A DNA stretch of 6,584 nt from Methyloglobulus sp. (GCA_013140405.1 JABFSV010000397.1:1-6584); one strand, 5' to 3'; numbered from the stretch's first letter, positions 1 through 6,584 are shown. Numbers and translations are program-made. The notes: generated by a model not told the origin, from the letters alone.

Positions 1-1
1 G

Positions 2-652
2 AATAACCAGGGCGGCCAGACCTATAGCGTAACGATCCAGATTCTGGCGTTAATGACAGCCTTGACGGTATTGCCAGCCCTGTTGTTGACCATGACCTCA
101 TTTACCCGGATCATGATCGTGCTCAGCCTGCTAAGGCAGGCATTGGGTACAGGCCAGGCGCCTAGTAACCAAGTATTACTGGGCTTGTCGCTGTTTTTGA
201 CCATTTTCATTATGATGCCGGTATTTGATAAGGTTAATACGGAAGCGGTACAGCCTTATCTGGAGGAAAAAATTGATGTCACGGTTGCAATGGAAAAGGC
301 ATCAGCACCATTCAGGCAATTCATGTTGAAACAAACCCGGGAGTCCGACCTGGAAATGTTTATCCGGATTTCTGGTAATGCCGAGCTTGAGTCGGCAGCA
401 GATGTGCCCTTTTCGTTATTGATGTCGGCTTTTGTCACCAGCGAATTGAAAACTGCCTTTCAAATAGGGTTTTTAATTTTTCTGCCATTTTTGATTATCG
501 ACCTAGTGGTTGCCAGTGTCCTGATGTCTATGGGTATGATGATGCTGTCGCCGATGATTGTTTCGCTGCCATTTAAAATAATGCTGTTTGTACTAGCCGA
601 TGGTTGGTCACTCATTATGGAAATGTTGGCAGCGAGTTTTTATGCGAGCTGA
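2..652 (+). CDS. fliP: Flagellar export gate protein FliP, 5'-truncated by window edge
   Basis: FliP is a core subunit of the flagellar type III export gate. Five copies, with FliQ and FliR, form the helical channel in the inner membrane through which rod, hook and filament proteins pass. The frame is open from base 2, giving 216 visible residues. The ATG at 53 is internal, because the 17 codons before it already read as FliP ([13 protein letters not shown]). The family is about 245-255 residues long, so roughly 30-40 residues including the cleavable signal peptide lie off the left edge. Seen directly: the [19 protein letters not shown] segment, the RESDLEMF segment, the signature [15 protein letters not shown], and the methionine-rich [10 protein letters not shown] segment followed by [13 protein letters not shown] near the C-terminus. 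Hydrophobic segments lie at both ends, with a polar domain at about nt 230-420. Three in-frame stops close the gene. fliQ follows 15 nt later. The identification is very secure. Confidence 0.97.
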   Translation, partial: NNQGGQTYSVTIQILALMTALTVLPALLLTMTSFTRIMIVLSLLRQALGTGQAPSNQVLLGLSLFLTIFIMMPVFDKVNTEAVQPYLEEKIDVTVAMEKASAPFRQFMLKQTRESDLEMFIRISGNAELESAADVPFSLLMSAFVTSELKTAFQIGFLIFLPFLIIDLVVASVLMSMGMMMLSPMIVSLPFKIMLFVLADGWSLIMEMLAASFYAS

Positions 653-667
653 TAGTGAGCGCTTGAA

Positions 668-937
668 ATGACACCTGAAATCATCCATAGGGTAAGCCAA
701 GATGCAATGATCGTTGCTATCAAATTGACCGCACCCGTGTTAATTCCCTCATTGGCGATCGGGCTTATTATTGCCGTGTTCCAGGCGGCCACCCAGATTA
801 ACGAATCCACACTGACTTTTGTCCCCAAGGTAATTGTTATTGGATTAGTGCTATTGATTGCTGGGCCGTGGATGTTGCAGACATTCCTCGATTATTTTCA
901 GGGATTGATTCGGGAAATTCCACAGTTAATTGGGTAA
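668..937 (+). CDS. fliQ: Flagellar export gate protein FliQ
   Basis: FliQ is the small two-helix subunit of the export gate. Four copies pack around the FliP5FliR1 channel in the inner membrane. The 89-residue length is exactly typical. Two hydrophobic segments (about residues 14-40 and 53-75) are joined by the conserved cytoplasmic loop FQAATQINESTLTFVPK (about residues 38-54), which is diagnostic of the FliQ/SctS family. The ATG at 668 gives the usual N-terminus (MTPEIIHRVSQDAM...), and no better start is nearby. The ribosome binding site is poor (only a GAGC-like stretch around 657-660), so translation probably depends partly on coupling to fliP, whose stop is 15 nt upstream. fliR begins 3 nt after the fliQ stop. 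The gene order fliP-fliQ-fliR is near universal and supports the call. Confidence 0.97.
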   Translation: MTPEIIHRVSQDAMIVAIKLTAPVLIPSLAIGLIIAVFQAATQINESTLTFVPKVIVIGLVLLIAGPWMLQTFLDYFQGLIREIPQLIG

Positions 938-940
938 GCT

Positions 941-1714
941 GTGAATTTTACCGAGGGACAAATCCTTAACCATGTCGCGTCATTTATTTGGCCGTTGATG
1001 CGCATCAGCGCCATGTTTGTCACTGTCCCATTATTTAGTCTTCGAGGTGTCCCCGCTAGGGTAAGGTTGATTCTGTCCGTTGTGTTGACCTTGGTGGTTA
1101 TGCCCTTATTGCCAGACTATGCAATGGTGGAGATGTTCAGCTACCAAGGATTTATGGTGGGCATTGCACAAGTTATGATTGGATTGACGAGCGGATTTAT
1201 TGTCCAGATGGTGTTTTCAGCGCTGCTGTTTGCAGGACAGGGTGTAGCATTAAGCATGGGCTTGGGGTTTGCGTCGATGGTTGATCCGCAAAACGGCCAA
1301 CAAGTGCCAGTTATAGCACAATTTTATGTAATGGCCAGCACCTTGATTTTTCTCAGCGTGGACGGACACTTGCTGTTAATAAAGATGCTGATGGACAGTT
1401 TTACCAGTTTGCCAATCGGTATTGAAGGCATTACCAAAGCCAACATTTGGACTATCATTACTTGGAGCAGTCGCATGTTTGCCGGTGGCCTGTTATTGAC
1501 GATGCCTATCGTTGTCAGCCTGTTGCTGGTTAATATCAGTTTTGGGGTGGCAACCCGGGCGGCACCCCAACTGAATATTTTTTCAGTAGGTTTTCCTATC
1601 ACCTTAATGCTGGGGCTGCTACTGATTTGGATAACATTACCCGATGTCCTGGATCAATTTACAGGTATCTTGAATGATGCCTATGATTTGGTCGGAAAGC
1701 TGCTAAGGCTTTAG
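941..1714 (+). CDS. fliR: Flagellar export gate protein FliR (GTG start)
   Basis: FliR is the single-copy subunit that completes the FliP5Q4R1 export channel; FlhB docks against it. The product has 257 residues, normal for the family (about 255-265). The start is GTG at 941, 3 nt after the fliQ stop. It gives the family N-terminus (MNFTEGQILNHVASFIWPLMRI), and no in-frame ATG nearby would preserve it. There is no convincing Shine-Dalgarno sequence, so translational coupling to fliQ is likely. The protein is strongly hydrophobic with several membrane segments (about residues 42-58, 70-112, 127-150, 175-200 and 212-235). Conserved blocks are visible: PLFSLRGVPARVR (about 30-42), GQGVALSMGLGFASMVDPQ (about 99-117) and ATRAAPQLNIFSVGFP (about 205-220). 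The gene is intact with no sign of disruption. It is probably the last gene of the fliP-containing transcript or is read through into flhB across a 102 bp gap. Confidence 0.97.
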   Translation: MNFTEGQILNHVASFIWPLMRISAMFVTVPLFSLRGVPARVRLILSVVLTLVVMPLLPDYAMVEMFSYQGFMVGIAQVMIGLTSGFIVQMVFSALLFAGQGVALSMGLGFASMVDPQNGQQVPVIAQFYVMASTLIFLSVDGHLLLIKMLMDSFTSLPIGIEGITKANIWTIITWSSRMFAGGLLLTMPIVVSLLLVNISFGVATRAAPQLNIFSVGFPITLMLGLLLIWITLPDVLDQFTGILNDAYDLVGKLLRL

Positions 1715-1816
1715 TTGCCAAGTCTAAACTGCGGGGGCAAAAGTATTTTTAATACATAGGGCATAATGATCTTCCCCTGTGTGCTCGGCAGCCTTGTTGC
1801 GATTGTAGATTAAATT
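1715..1816 (+). other. fliR-flhB intergenic region
   Basis: This 102 bp is the only non-coding stretch of any size in the window. It is too short for another gene and shows no start-plus-frame of interest. It contains an AT-rich perfect 5 bp inverted repeat (GTATT at 1743-1747, AATAC at 1751-1755) and a TTGCC/GGCAA pair (1715-1719 and 1736-1740) with a long loop. Neither is strong enough to call a terminator. The CATAAT at 1762-1767 resembles a sigma-70 -10 box but has no -35 partner at normal spacing. The best signal is the sigma-54-like element listed separately. In many relatives fliR and flhB are nearly contiguous, so the gap itself suggests regulatory content. Confidence 0.6.
1786..1801 (+). 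promoter_or_regulatory. Candidate sigma-54 (-24/-12) promoter upstream of flhB
   Basis: The 16 bases CGGCAGCCTTGTTGCG match the sigma-54 consensus TGGCAC-N5-TTGCW in GGCA and TTGC with exactly the right spacing. GG lies at 1787-1788 and GC at 1799-1800, 12 bases apart. Mismatches are C for T at the first position, G for C at the sixth and G for A/T at the last. Sigma-54 with a FleQ/FlrA-type activator drives class II flagellar genes in Pseudomonas and Vibrio, so such a promoter before flhBA-flhF would make sense. Counter-evidence: the predicted +1 is about 1812, only about 5 nt before the flhB ATG. The transcript would be almost leaderless, and no activator binding site was recognised. This is a pattern match, not proof. 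Confidence 0.45.
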
Positions 1817-2947
1817 ATGTCTGAAGATTCAGATCAGGAAAAAACCGAGGAACCCACTAGCAAGCGTCTTGAAGACGCCAAAAAGAAAGGCCAGATTGCC
1901 CGCTCTAGGGAGTTCAATACCTTTGCCATGCTAGTAACAAGTGCTATTTTGTTGCTGATGTTGGGAAGGCAAATGGGCAGTAGCCTGTTAAATATCATGC
2001 GCACCCAGTTTCAACTAAGCCGAGAAGTCATTTTTGATCCGGCCAGCCCCGTGATTTATCTCAAACAAGTCATCTTTGGTGGCTTTACGGCAATTGCCCC
2101 TTTTTTAGCAGTCATGGTTGTCGTGGCTATCGTCGCCCCATTAGCTTTGGGCGGCTGGGTGTTTAGCTGGGATGCCGTATCCCCTAAATTTGGAAAGCTT
2201 GACCCCTTTAAAGGCATTGCCCGAATGTTTTCAATGCATAGCTTGATTGAGTTGGTCAAGGCATTATTGAAACTCTTGTTGATCGGCACTGTCGCTGTTG
2301 TCTTGTCCAAGCATTTCTATACGGCTTTGGTCGGTCTTGGTGATGAACCTTTGGAGCAGTCAATTGGCCATGCGCTGGATATTATCGGTTTTTGTCTTAT
2401 GGTGCTCTCCGCCTCATTGATCTTGGTTGTTGCAGTTGATGTGCCTTATCAACTCTATGACCACAGCAAAAAATTGAAAATGACATTGCAGGAAATCAAG
2501 GATGAAATGAAAGAGTCAGAGGGTAGCCCAGAGGTCAAAGCCAGGCAACGCAGGGCTCAAATGACCATGGCACAAAACCGCATGATGACTGAAGTGCCTA
2601 AAGCTGACGTTATTATCACCAACCCAAGCCATTTTGCCGTGGCTTTAAAATACGATACAAACTCAGGTGGGGCACCAAGACTGGTGGCCAAAGGGGTTGA
2701 TTTGATCGCTGCACACATCCGCTCATTGGCAACAGGCGCAGACGTGCCATTGGTGGCATCGCCGCCATTGGCCAGGGCACTATATTATTCGACAGAAATT
2801 GATAAGGAGATACCCGCAGGTCTTTATTTGGCGGTGGCCCAAGTGCTGGCCTATGTGTATCATTTGAAAACCGCTAGGGAAAATCACTGGGATGCCCCAA
2901 TGCCACCTGGAAATATTAAGGTGCCTGATGAATTTAAACAGGATTAA
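1817..2947 (+). CDS. flhB: Flagellar export switch protein FlhB (NPSH autocleavage motif)
   Basis: FlhB is the substrate-specificity switch of the flagellar export apparatus. Its C-terminal domain cleaves itself and, with the hook-length protein FliK, changes export from rod/hook to filament proteins. The 376-residue length is typical. The N-terminus EKTEEPTSKRLEDAKKKGQIARSREF (residues 9-33) is the family hallmark and fixes the ATG at 1817, although no Shine-Dalgarno sequence precedes it. Four membrane segments are seen at about residues 36-54, 86-112, 145-165 and 190-212. They are followed by a charged linker (about 216-245) and the cytoplasmic autocleavage domain. The cleavage tetrapeptide is N269-P270-S271-H272 (nt 2621-2632), NPSH instead of the usual NPTH; the asparagine, proline and histidine are all kept, so cleavage is expected. 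The downstream LVAKGVDLIA and VPLVASPPLARALY blocks are normal. flhA begins 2 nt after the stop, so the two are co-transcribed. Confidence 0.97.
   Translation: MSEDSDQEKTEEPTSKRLEDAKKKGQIARSREFNTFAMLVTSAILLLMLGRQMGSSLLNIMRTQFQLSREVIFDPASPVIYLKQVIFGGFTAIAPFLAVMVVVAIVAPLALGGWVFSWDAVSPKFGKLDPFKGIARMFSMHSLIELVKALLKLLLIGTVAVVLSKHFYTALVGLGDEPLEQSIGHALDIIGFCLMVLSASLILVVAVDVPYQLYDHSKKLKMTLQEIKDEMKESEGSPEVKARQRRAQMTMAQNRMMTEVPKADVIITNPSHFAVALKYDTNSGGAPRLVAKGVDLIAAHIRSLATGADVPLVASPPLARALYYSTEIDKEIPAGLYLAVAQVLAYVYHLKTARENHWDAPMPPGNIKVPDEFKQD
2940..2943 (+). promoter_or_regulatory. Ribosome binding site of flhA inside the end of flhB
   Basis: AGGA lies 6 nt before the flhA ATG and within the last codons of flhB. 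Together with the 2 nt gap between the flhB stop and the flhA start, this suggests translational coupling of the two export proteins. Confidence 0.65.
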
Positions 2948-2949
2948 AC

Positions 2950-5043
2950 ATGGATTTTAGCAAAATAACCGCTGCGTTTAGGCTGTTGGGCAAAGCCCAG
3001 TTAGGGGCGCCTCTAGTCATTGTCATCATCTTGTCAATGATCATGCTGCCGTTGCCAGCATTTTTACTGGATCTGCTATTTACCTTTAACATCGCCTTCT
3101 CGCTAATCATTCTTTTGGTGGTGGTTTATACCCTGAAACCCTTGGAATTTGCGGCTTTTCCAACCGTTATCCTGCTTGCGACCTTATTACGCCTCGCACT
3201 AAACGTCGCTTCGACACGTATCGTCTTATTGGAAGGCCATAACGGCGGGGCAGCAGCGGGGAAGGTAATCGAAGCATTTGGTGCTTTTGTCATCGGTGGA
3301 AATTTTGCTGTCGGTTTGGTGGTTTTTACCATCCTTACGGTCATCAACTTTATGGTTGTCACCAAAGGTGCGGGACGGGTTGCCGAAGTAGGGGCACGAT
3401 TTACCTTGGATGCCATGCCGGGTAAACAGATGGCAATTGATGCAGACTTGAATGCAGGCTTGATTACCCAGGATGAGGCTCGCGCCCGGCGTGTTGAAGT
3501 TTCAACGGAAGCCGATTTTTATGGTTCGATGGATGGTGCGAGCAAGTTTATCAGGGGCGATGCAATCGCCGGCATCATTATCCTGTTCGTCAATATGATT
3601 GGAGGCTTGATTATTGGGATCACCCAGCACGGATTGGGTGCTGCCGAGGCGGGTGAAATTTATGTGTTGCTAACGATTGGTGACGGCCTAGTTGCCCAGA
3701 TCCCTTCGTTATTGTTGGCGACTGCCTCTGCGCTTGTGGTCACTAAAGTTGGCAGTAGCGGTCAGAACATTGGCCAACAAGTCAGCGCCCAGCTTTTTGA
3801 AAATCCAAAAGCGCTAATGATTACGGCGGGCGTTATCGGTGCGCTGGGGATCATTCCTGGCATGCCAAACCTGGTTTTTATCTTATTGGCATCGGTATTG
3901 GCGGGTTCGGCATATTTGATCAATAAAAAGAACAAGGAAGCTGACCAGATCGACTTCAAACATCCATTAGAACCATCACCTGTTGCCCAGGAGATTAAGG
4001 AACTGGGTTGGGATGATGTGATGCCAGTTGACATTGTGGGCTTGGAGGTTGGTTATCGACTTATTCCTTTGGTGGACAAGAACCAAGGCGGGCAATTAAT
4101 GACCCGTATCAAAGGGGTACGGAAAAAACTATCGCAAGACTTGGGCTTTTTAGTGCCTTCCGTGCATATTCGGGATAACCTCGACTTAAGCCCCACGTCT
4201 TATCGGATTTCATTAATGGGCGTAACGGTCGGCGAGTCTGAAATTATGCCGGAATTGGAAATGGCAATTAATCCTGGCCGTGTGTTTGGTACCTTGCCCG
4301 GAAAAGTCTGCAGAGACCCCGCTTTTGGTTTGGAAGCGCTCTGGATAGAAGGCAACCAGAAAGATCATGCTCAAACCTTGGGCTATACCGTCGTTGATCC
4401 CGGAACAGTCATCGCCACACATCTAAGCCATCTTCTGCAACAGCATGCCCATGAATTATTTGGTTATGAAGATGCTCAGAAAATTCTTGAAAACCTGGCT
4501 AAATCGGCACCCAAGCTGGTTGAGGACTTAGTGCCGAAAATTTTGCCATTAGGTTTGGTGGTCAAGGTACTGCAAAACTTGCTGCAAGAACGGGTGCCGA
4601 TACGTGATATGCGGACGATTGCCGAAACTTTGGCGGAATATGGGGTCAAGAGTCAAGATCCTGACATCTTGACAGCAGCGGTACGTTCTTCACTGGGTAG
4701 ATTAATTGTCCATGAAATCAGTGGTATACAAAATGAATTACCTGTTATTACGTTGGATTACGAGTTGGAACAGTTATTGCATAAATCATTGCAGACGGCA
4801 GGCGAAAATGGTGCCGGTATTGAACCAGGTTTAGCAGAACAGATGCATAAGTCCTTACAGGAAAGTACGCAAAAAATGGAAATGGAAGGCCAAACGGCAG
4901 TATTGTTGGTATCTTCTTATGTTAGACCTTGGTTAGCCCGATTCGTCCGTCATTCAATATCTGGATTACATGTCTTGGCATATAACGAAATACCTTCTGA
5001 TCGGCGGATCAAAGTGGTTTCAACTGTCGGACAACGCACATAA
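2950..5043 (+). CDS. flhA: Flagellar export gate protein FlhA (FHIPEP family)
   Basis: FlhA forms a nonameric ring in the inner membrane. It couples protein export to the proton motive force and, through its cytoplasmic domain, receives chaperone-bound filament and hook-cap proteins. The 697-residue length is typical. The N-terminal part (about 1-325) has roughly eight membrane segments; the cytoplasmic domain fills about 330-697. The FHIPEP signature is seen at R143-D164 (RVAEVGARF then LDAMPGKQMAIDAD). Charged residues that matter for export in Salmonella are all present: R143, R150, D154, D195, D204 and D245 (R147, R154, D158, D199, D208 and D249 in Salmonella, from memory). In the C-terminal domain the chaperone-binding residues D456, F459 and T490 are kept, in DPAFGLEALWI and TVIATHLSHL. 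The ATG at 2950 sits behind a good AGGA. flhB lies 2 nt before it and flhF 16 nt after. Nothing suggests damage or a virulence-type (SctV) homologue; the neighbours make it flagellar. Confidence 0.98.
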   Translation: MDFSKITAAFRLLGKAQLGAPLVIVIILSMIMLPLPAFLLDLLFTFNIAFSLIILLVVVYTLKPLEFAAFPTVILLATLLRLALNVASTRIVLLEGHNGGAAAGKVIEAFGAFVIGGNFAVGLVVFTILTVINFMVVTKGAGRVAEVGARFTLDAMPGKQMAIDADLNAGLITQDEARARRVEVSTEADFYGSMDGASKFIRGDAIAGIIILFVNMIGGLIIGITQHGLGAAEAGEIYVLLTIGDGLVAQIPSLLLATASALVVTKVGSSGQNIGQQVSAQLFENPKALMITAGVIGALGIIPGMPNLVFILLASVLAGSAYLINKKNKEADQIDFKHPLEPSPVAQEIKELGWDDVMPVDIVGLEVGYRLIPLVDKNQGGQLMTRIKGVRKKLSQDLGFLVPSVHIRDNLDLSPTSYRISLMGVTVGESEIMPELEMAINPGRVFGTLPGKVCRDPAFGLEALWIEGNQKDHAQTLGYTVVDPGTVIATHLSHLLQQHAHELFGYEDAQKILENLAKSAPKLVEDLVPKILPLGLVVKVLQNLLQERVPIRDMRTIAETLAEYGVKSQDPDILTAAVRSSLGRLIVHEISGIQNELPVITLDYELEQLLHKSLQTAGENGAGIEPGLAEQMHKSLQESTQKMEMEGQTAVLLVSSYVRPWLARFVRHSISGLHVLAYNEIPSDRRIKVVSTVGQRT

Positions 5044-5048
5044 CAATT

Positions 5049-5052
5049 GAGG
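5049..5052 (+). promoter_or_regulatory. Ribosome binding site of flhF
   Basis: GAGG at 5049-5052 sits 7 nt before the ATG at 5060, ideal spacing. It decides the flhF start and gives the expected N-terminus (MKIKRFFAADIRQAM). It is the strongest Shine-Dalgarno sequence in the window. No promoter was recognised in the 16 nt after flhA, so flhF is most likely transcribed with flhBA. Confidence 0.75.
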
Positions 5053-5059
5053 TTAAAGT

Positions 5060-6584
5060 ATGAAAATTAAACGATTTTTTGCAGCTGATATACGCCAAGC
5101 CATGCGTATGGTTAAAGAAGAATTAGGTGCGGATGCGGTCATCATGTCTAATCGGGCTGTTGAGGGCGGCATTGAAATTGTTGCGGCACGGGATTTTGAC
5201 GAGCAAACGATCCAAAATAAGCTACAAGAGCAAGCGCCTGAGCCTAAAGCTAAAAAAATGACATTGCCTAATTTTGATGATGCAAAAAAACGTTTCCAGT
5301 TATTGGATAGCCAAAGAAAAGCTGCCAATGCGGCAACCAAGAATGAACCATCAGCACGACCAACTTTAGATATTAAAGCGCGTGGCGCAGCTGCACCTCA
5401 ACTTTCAGACATCGATGGCAAACGCATTGTACTGCCAAACTTTGACGCAGCAAAAAAGCGCCTACAACTCGAAAACGAAAGAAAACAAGCCGCTGCTGCA
5501 CAGCCATTGCGCCGGATTACCTCACCGTATGTCGGATATGCAGAGAAAGTACAGTTGGGCAAAAGCGATGAAGCGCCCGCCAACACTGGTTATACGCACC
5601 CAGTGGAAAATAAGGTTATGCCACAAAACATAGGTGTTGCTGGAAAACAGCCCCAAGTGCCTGATACCTTGTTAATGGAAATGAGTAAAGAACTTAAATA
5701 TTTACGGACTGCCATGGATACAAAGCTGGCGAATATCAGTTGGGCGCACGGTGCACAATCTACTCCTTTCAGAAATGAGTTGATGCAACGTTTGGCTAAC
5801 ATGGGCATTTCAAAAAGATTAGCGGCCATGATTGCCAACCACCTTTCTGATGAAAGCGATCTTGAGTTAGGTTTCGTAAAAGCCCAGGAAATGTTGTCGC
5901 AAGCCTTGCCGATAGCAAATGATAATGTGCTGGAAACAGGCGGCATTGTCGCATTGGTTGGCCCAACAGGCGTAGGTAAGACAACAACGATTGCCAAGTT
6001 GGCCGCCAAATTTATCTTGAAACATGGCCCAAGCCAAGTGGCCTTGATTACTACCGACAATTACCGTATCGGTGCCCACGAACAGTTAAATACTTATGGC
6101 CGTATTCTTGATGTACCAGTAAGGGTGGCTTCGAGTGCAGAAGATCTACGCAATATCATCAACAGTTTTGCTAATAAACGCCTTATCTTGATCGACACGG
6201 CGGGTATGTGCCAACGCGACATGAAACTGGTTGAACAAATTAACACGTTGCAACAAAATGACTTGCCTATCAGGTCTTATTTGGTGATGTCAGCTGCAAC
6301 TGAATACAAGGCGATGAATGCGATTATCAAGGCATTTTCAGTATTTGACCCGCAAGCGGCGATCTTGACCAAGCTTGATGAAGCCGTCATGATTGGCTCT
6401 GCGCTTTCGTCAATCATTGAGCACAATTTGCCATTGTCATTTATCACCGATGGACAGCAAGTGCCTGAAGATTTCCATCACCCTGATGCTCGTTCCTTGG
6501 TTAGCCAATGCGTGGTTGAGTTGAACGCGGAAGCTAACCATGATGACATGGATTATGAGCCATGGGGTGCACAAGCATATGCAT
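5060..6584 (+). CDS. flhF: Flagellar placement GTPase FlhF, 3'-truncated by window edge
   Basis: FlhF is an SRP-family GTPase that localises to the cell pole and directs assembly of the first flagellar basal-body ring there; FlhG (FleN) counteracts it. The frame is open from ATG 5060 to the right edge, 508 codons without a stop. Long forms such as that of Vibrio have about 500 residues, so only a short tail should be missing. The N-terminal family block MKIKRFFAADIRQAM...ELGADAVIMSNR covers residues 1-33. A polar, alanine-, lysine- and glutamine-rich, probably disordered region spans about 50-200 and holds a duplicated LPNFD-AKKR module. The GTPase domain has G1 GPTGVGKTTT (301-310), G2 region TTDNYRIGAHEQL (331-343), G3 DTAG (379-382) followed by MCQRD, G4 TKLD (437-440) and G5-like GQQVPEDF (465-472). 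All catalytic motifs are intact. FtsY and Ffh are excluded by the N-terminal block and by the flagellar context. Confidence 0.97.
   Translation, partial: MKIKRFFAADIRQAMRMVKEELGADAVIMSNRAVEGGIEIVAARDFDEQTIQNKLQEQAPEPKAKKMTLPNFDDAKKRFQLLDSQRKAANAATKNEPSARPTLDIKARGAAAPQLSDIDGKRIVLPNFDAAKKRLQLENERKQAAAAQPLRRITSPYVGYAEKVQLGKSDEAPANTGYTHPVENKVMPQNIGVAGKQPQVPDTLLMEMSKELKYLRTAMDTKLANISWAHGAQSTPFRNELMQRLANMGISKRLAAMIANHLSDESDLELGFVKAQEMLSQALPIANDNVLETGGIVALVGPTGVGKTTTIAKLAAKFILKHGPSQVALITTDNYRIGAHEQLNTYGRILDVPVRVASSAEDLRNIINSFANKRLILIDTAGMCQRDMKLVEQINTLQQNDLPIRSYLVMSAATEYKAMNAIIKAFSVFDPQAAILTKLDEAVMIGSALSSIIEHNLPLSFITDGQQVPEDFHHPDARSLVSQCVVELNAEANHDDMDYEPWGAQAYA
5264..5335 (+). repeat. FlhF internal repeat, copy 1 (LPNFDDAKKRFQL...RKAANAA)
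   Basis: This stretch encodes FlhF residues 69-92. It matches copy 2 at LPNFD, A-K-K-R, Q-L and a following R-K-x-A-x-A-A. The core LPNFDxAKKRxQL shares 11 of 13 positions with copy 2. Predicted to be a short linear motif followed by a basic helix in the otherwise low-complexity N-terminal region; the function is unknown. Confidence 0.7.
5432..5500 (+). repeat. FlhF internal repeat, copy 2 (LPNFDAAKKRLQL...RKQAAAA)
   Basis: This stretch encodes FlhF residues 125-147, starting 56 residues after copy 1. The codons differ at many synonymous third positions from copy 1 while the protein core is kept. That argues for an old duplication held by selection rather than a fresh DNA repeat. Confidence 0.7.

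Noticed and set aside
53..55. ATG at 53 as the start of fliP
   Set aside because: The frame is open upstream and the 17 preceding codons read as conserved FliP sequence, so the true start is outside the window.
1715..1755. Possible rho-independent terminator after fliR
   Set aside because: The TTGCC/GGCAA stem is only 5 bp with a 16 nt loop, and the GTATT/AATAC stem is AT-only apart from one pair. Neither forms a GC-rich hairpin followed by a U run.
2663..2690. GGGCAC...GG sequence inside flhB resembling a sigma-54 site
   Set aside because: The -12 position has GG instead of GC, and the match lies inside conserved coding sequence far from the next gene start.
4977..4995. TTGGCAT stretch near the end of flhA as a promoter for flhF
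   Set aside because: The -24 half looks fair, but the bases 12 nt further on are AA where GC is required, so it does not fit sigma-54.
5382..5633. Forward open frame of 83 codons overlapping flhF in another frame
   Set aside because: The FlhF frame runs through this region unbroken with the family features on both sides. The overlapping product is composition-driven and resembles nothing known.
5590..6060. Antisense open frame of 156 codons within flhF
   Set aside because: It lies opposite a fully conserved FlhF GTPase frame. Its translation has no recognisable domain and no ribosome binding site was seen, so it is a shadow of the codon pattern.
1..6584. Virulence-type (injectisome) export genes instead of flagellar ones
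   Set aside because: The protein sequences match flagellar FliP/Q/R, FlhB and FlhA, and the presence of flhF directly downstream settles the flagellar identity.

Overview
The window is one stretch of a flagellar type III export gene cluster, with every gene on the + strand in the order fliP (5' end cut off) - fliQ - fliR - [about 100 bp gap] - flhB - flhA - flhF (3' end cut off). The first five encode the membrane part of the flagellar export gate. The sixth encodes the SRP-type GTPase that sets the position and number of polar flagella. The order and sequence style, and flhF directly after flhA, point to a polar-flagellated gammaproteobacterium (the Pseudomonas/Vibrio/Methylococcales type of layout). 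Base composition is moderate and clearly not Pseudomonas-like high GC. A methanotroph or a related environmental gammaproteobacterium is a guess, not something the sequence proves.

Layout: bases 2-652 are the C-terminal ~216 residues of FliP, whose coding frame is open from the left edge. fliQ (668-937) and fliR (941-1714, GTG start) follow with gaps of 15 and 3 nt, so they look like one transcript with fliP. Bases 1715-1816 form the only real intergenic gap. It contains a good match to a sigma-54 -24/-12 promoter lying very close to the flhB start. flhB (1817-2947) and flhA (2950-5043) are 2 nt apart, and flhF starts at 5060, 16 nt after flhA, behind a clear ribosome binding site. flhF is still open at the right edge after 508 codons.

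Function as a unit: FliP, FliQ and FliR (with FlhB wrapped around the outside) build the export channel inside the basal-body MS ring. FlhA forms the cytoplasmic ring that receives chaperone-substrate complexes and couples export to the proton motive force. FlhB self-cleaves and switches export from rod/hook to filament substrates. FlhF recruits the first basal-body parts to the cell pole. The genes beyond the edges are probably fliO/fliN upstream and flhG (fleN) downstream, but they are not visible.

This is a conserved core locus and I see no undescribed system, mobile element, CRISPR array or RNA gene. The points worth a second look are the possible sigma-54 promoter with a nearly leaderless flhB, the NPSH variant of the FlhB autocleavage motif, and a duplicated short module in the disordered part of FlhF.
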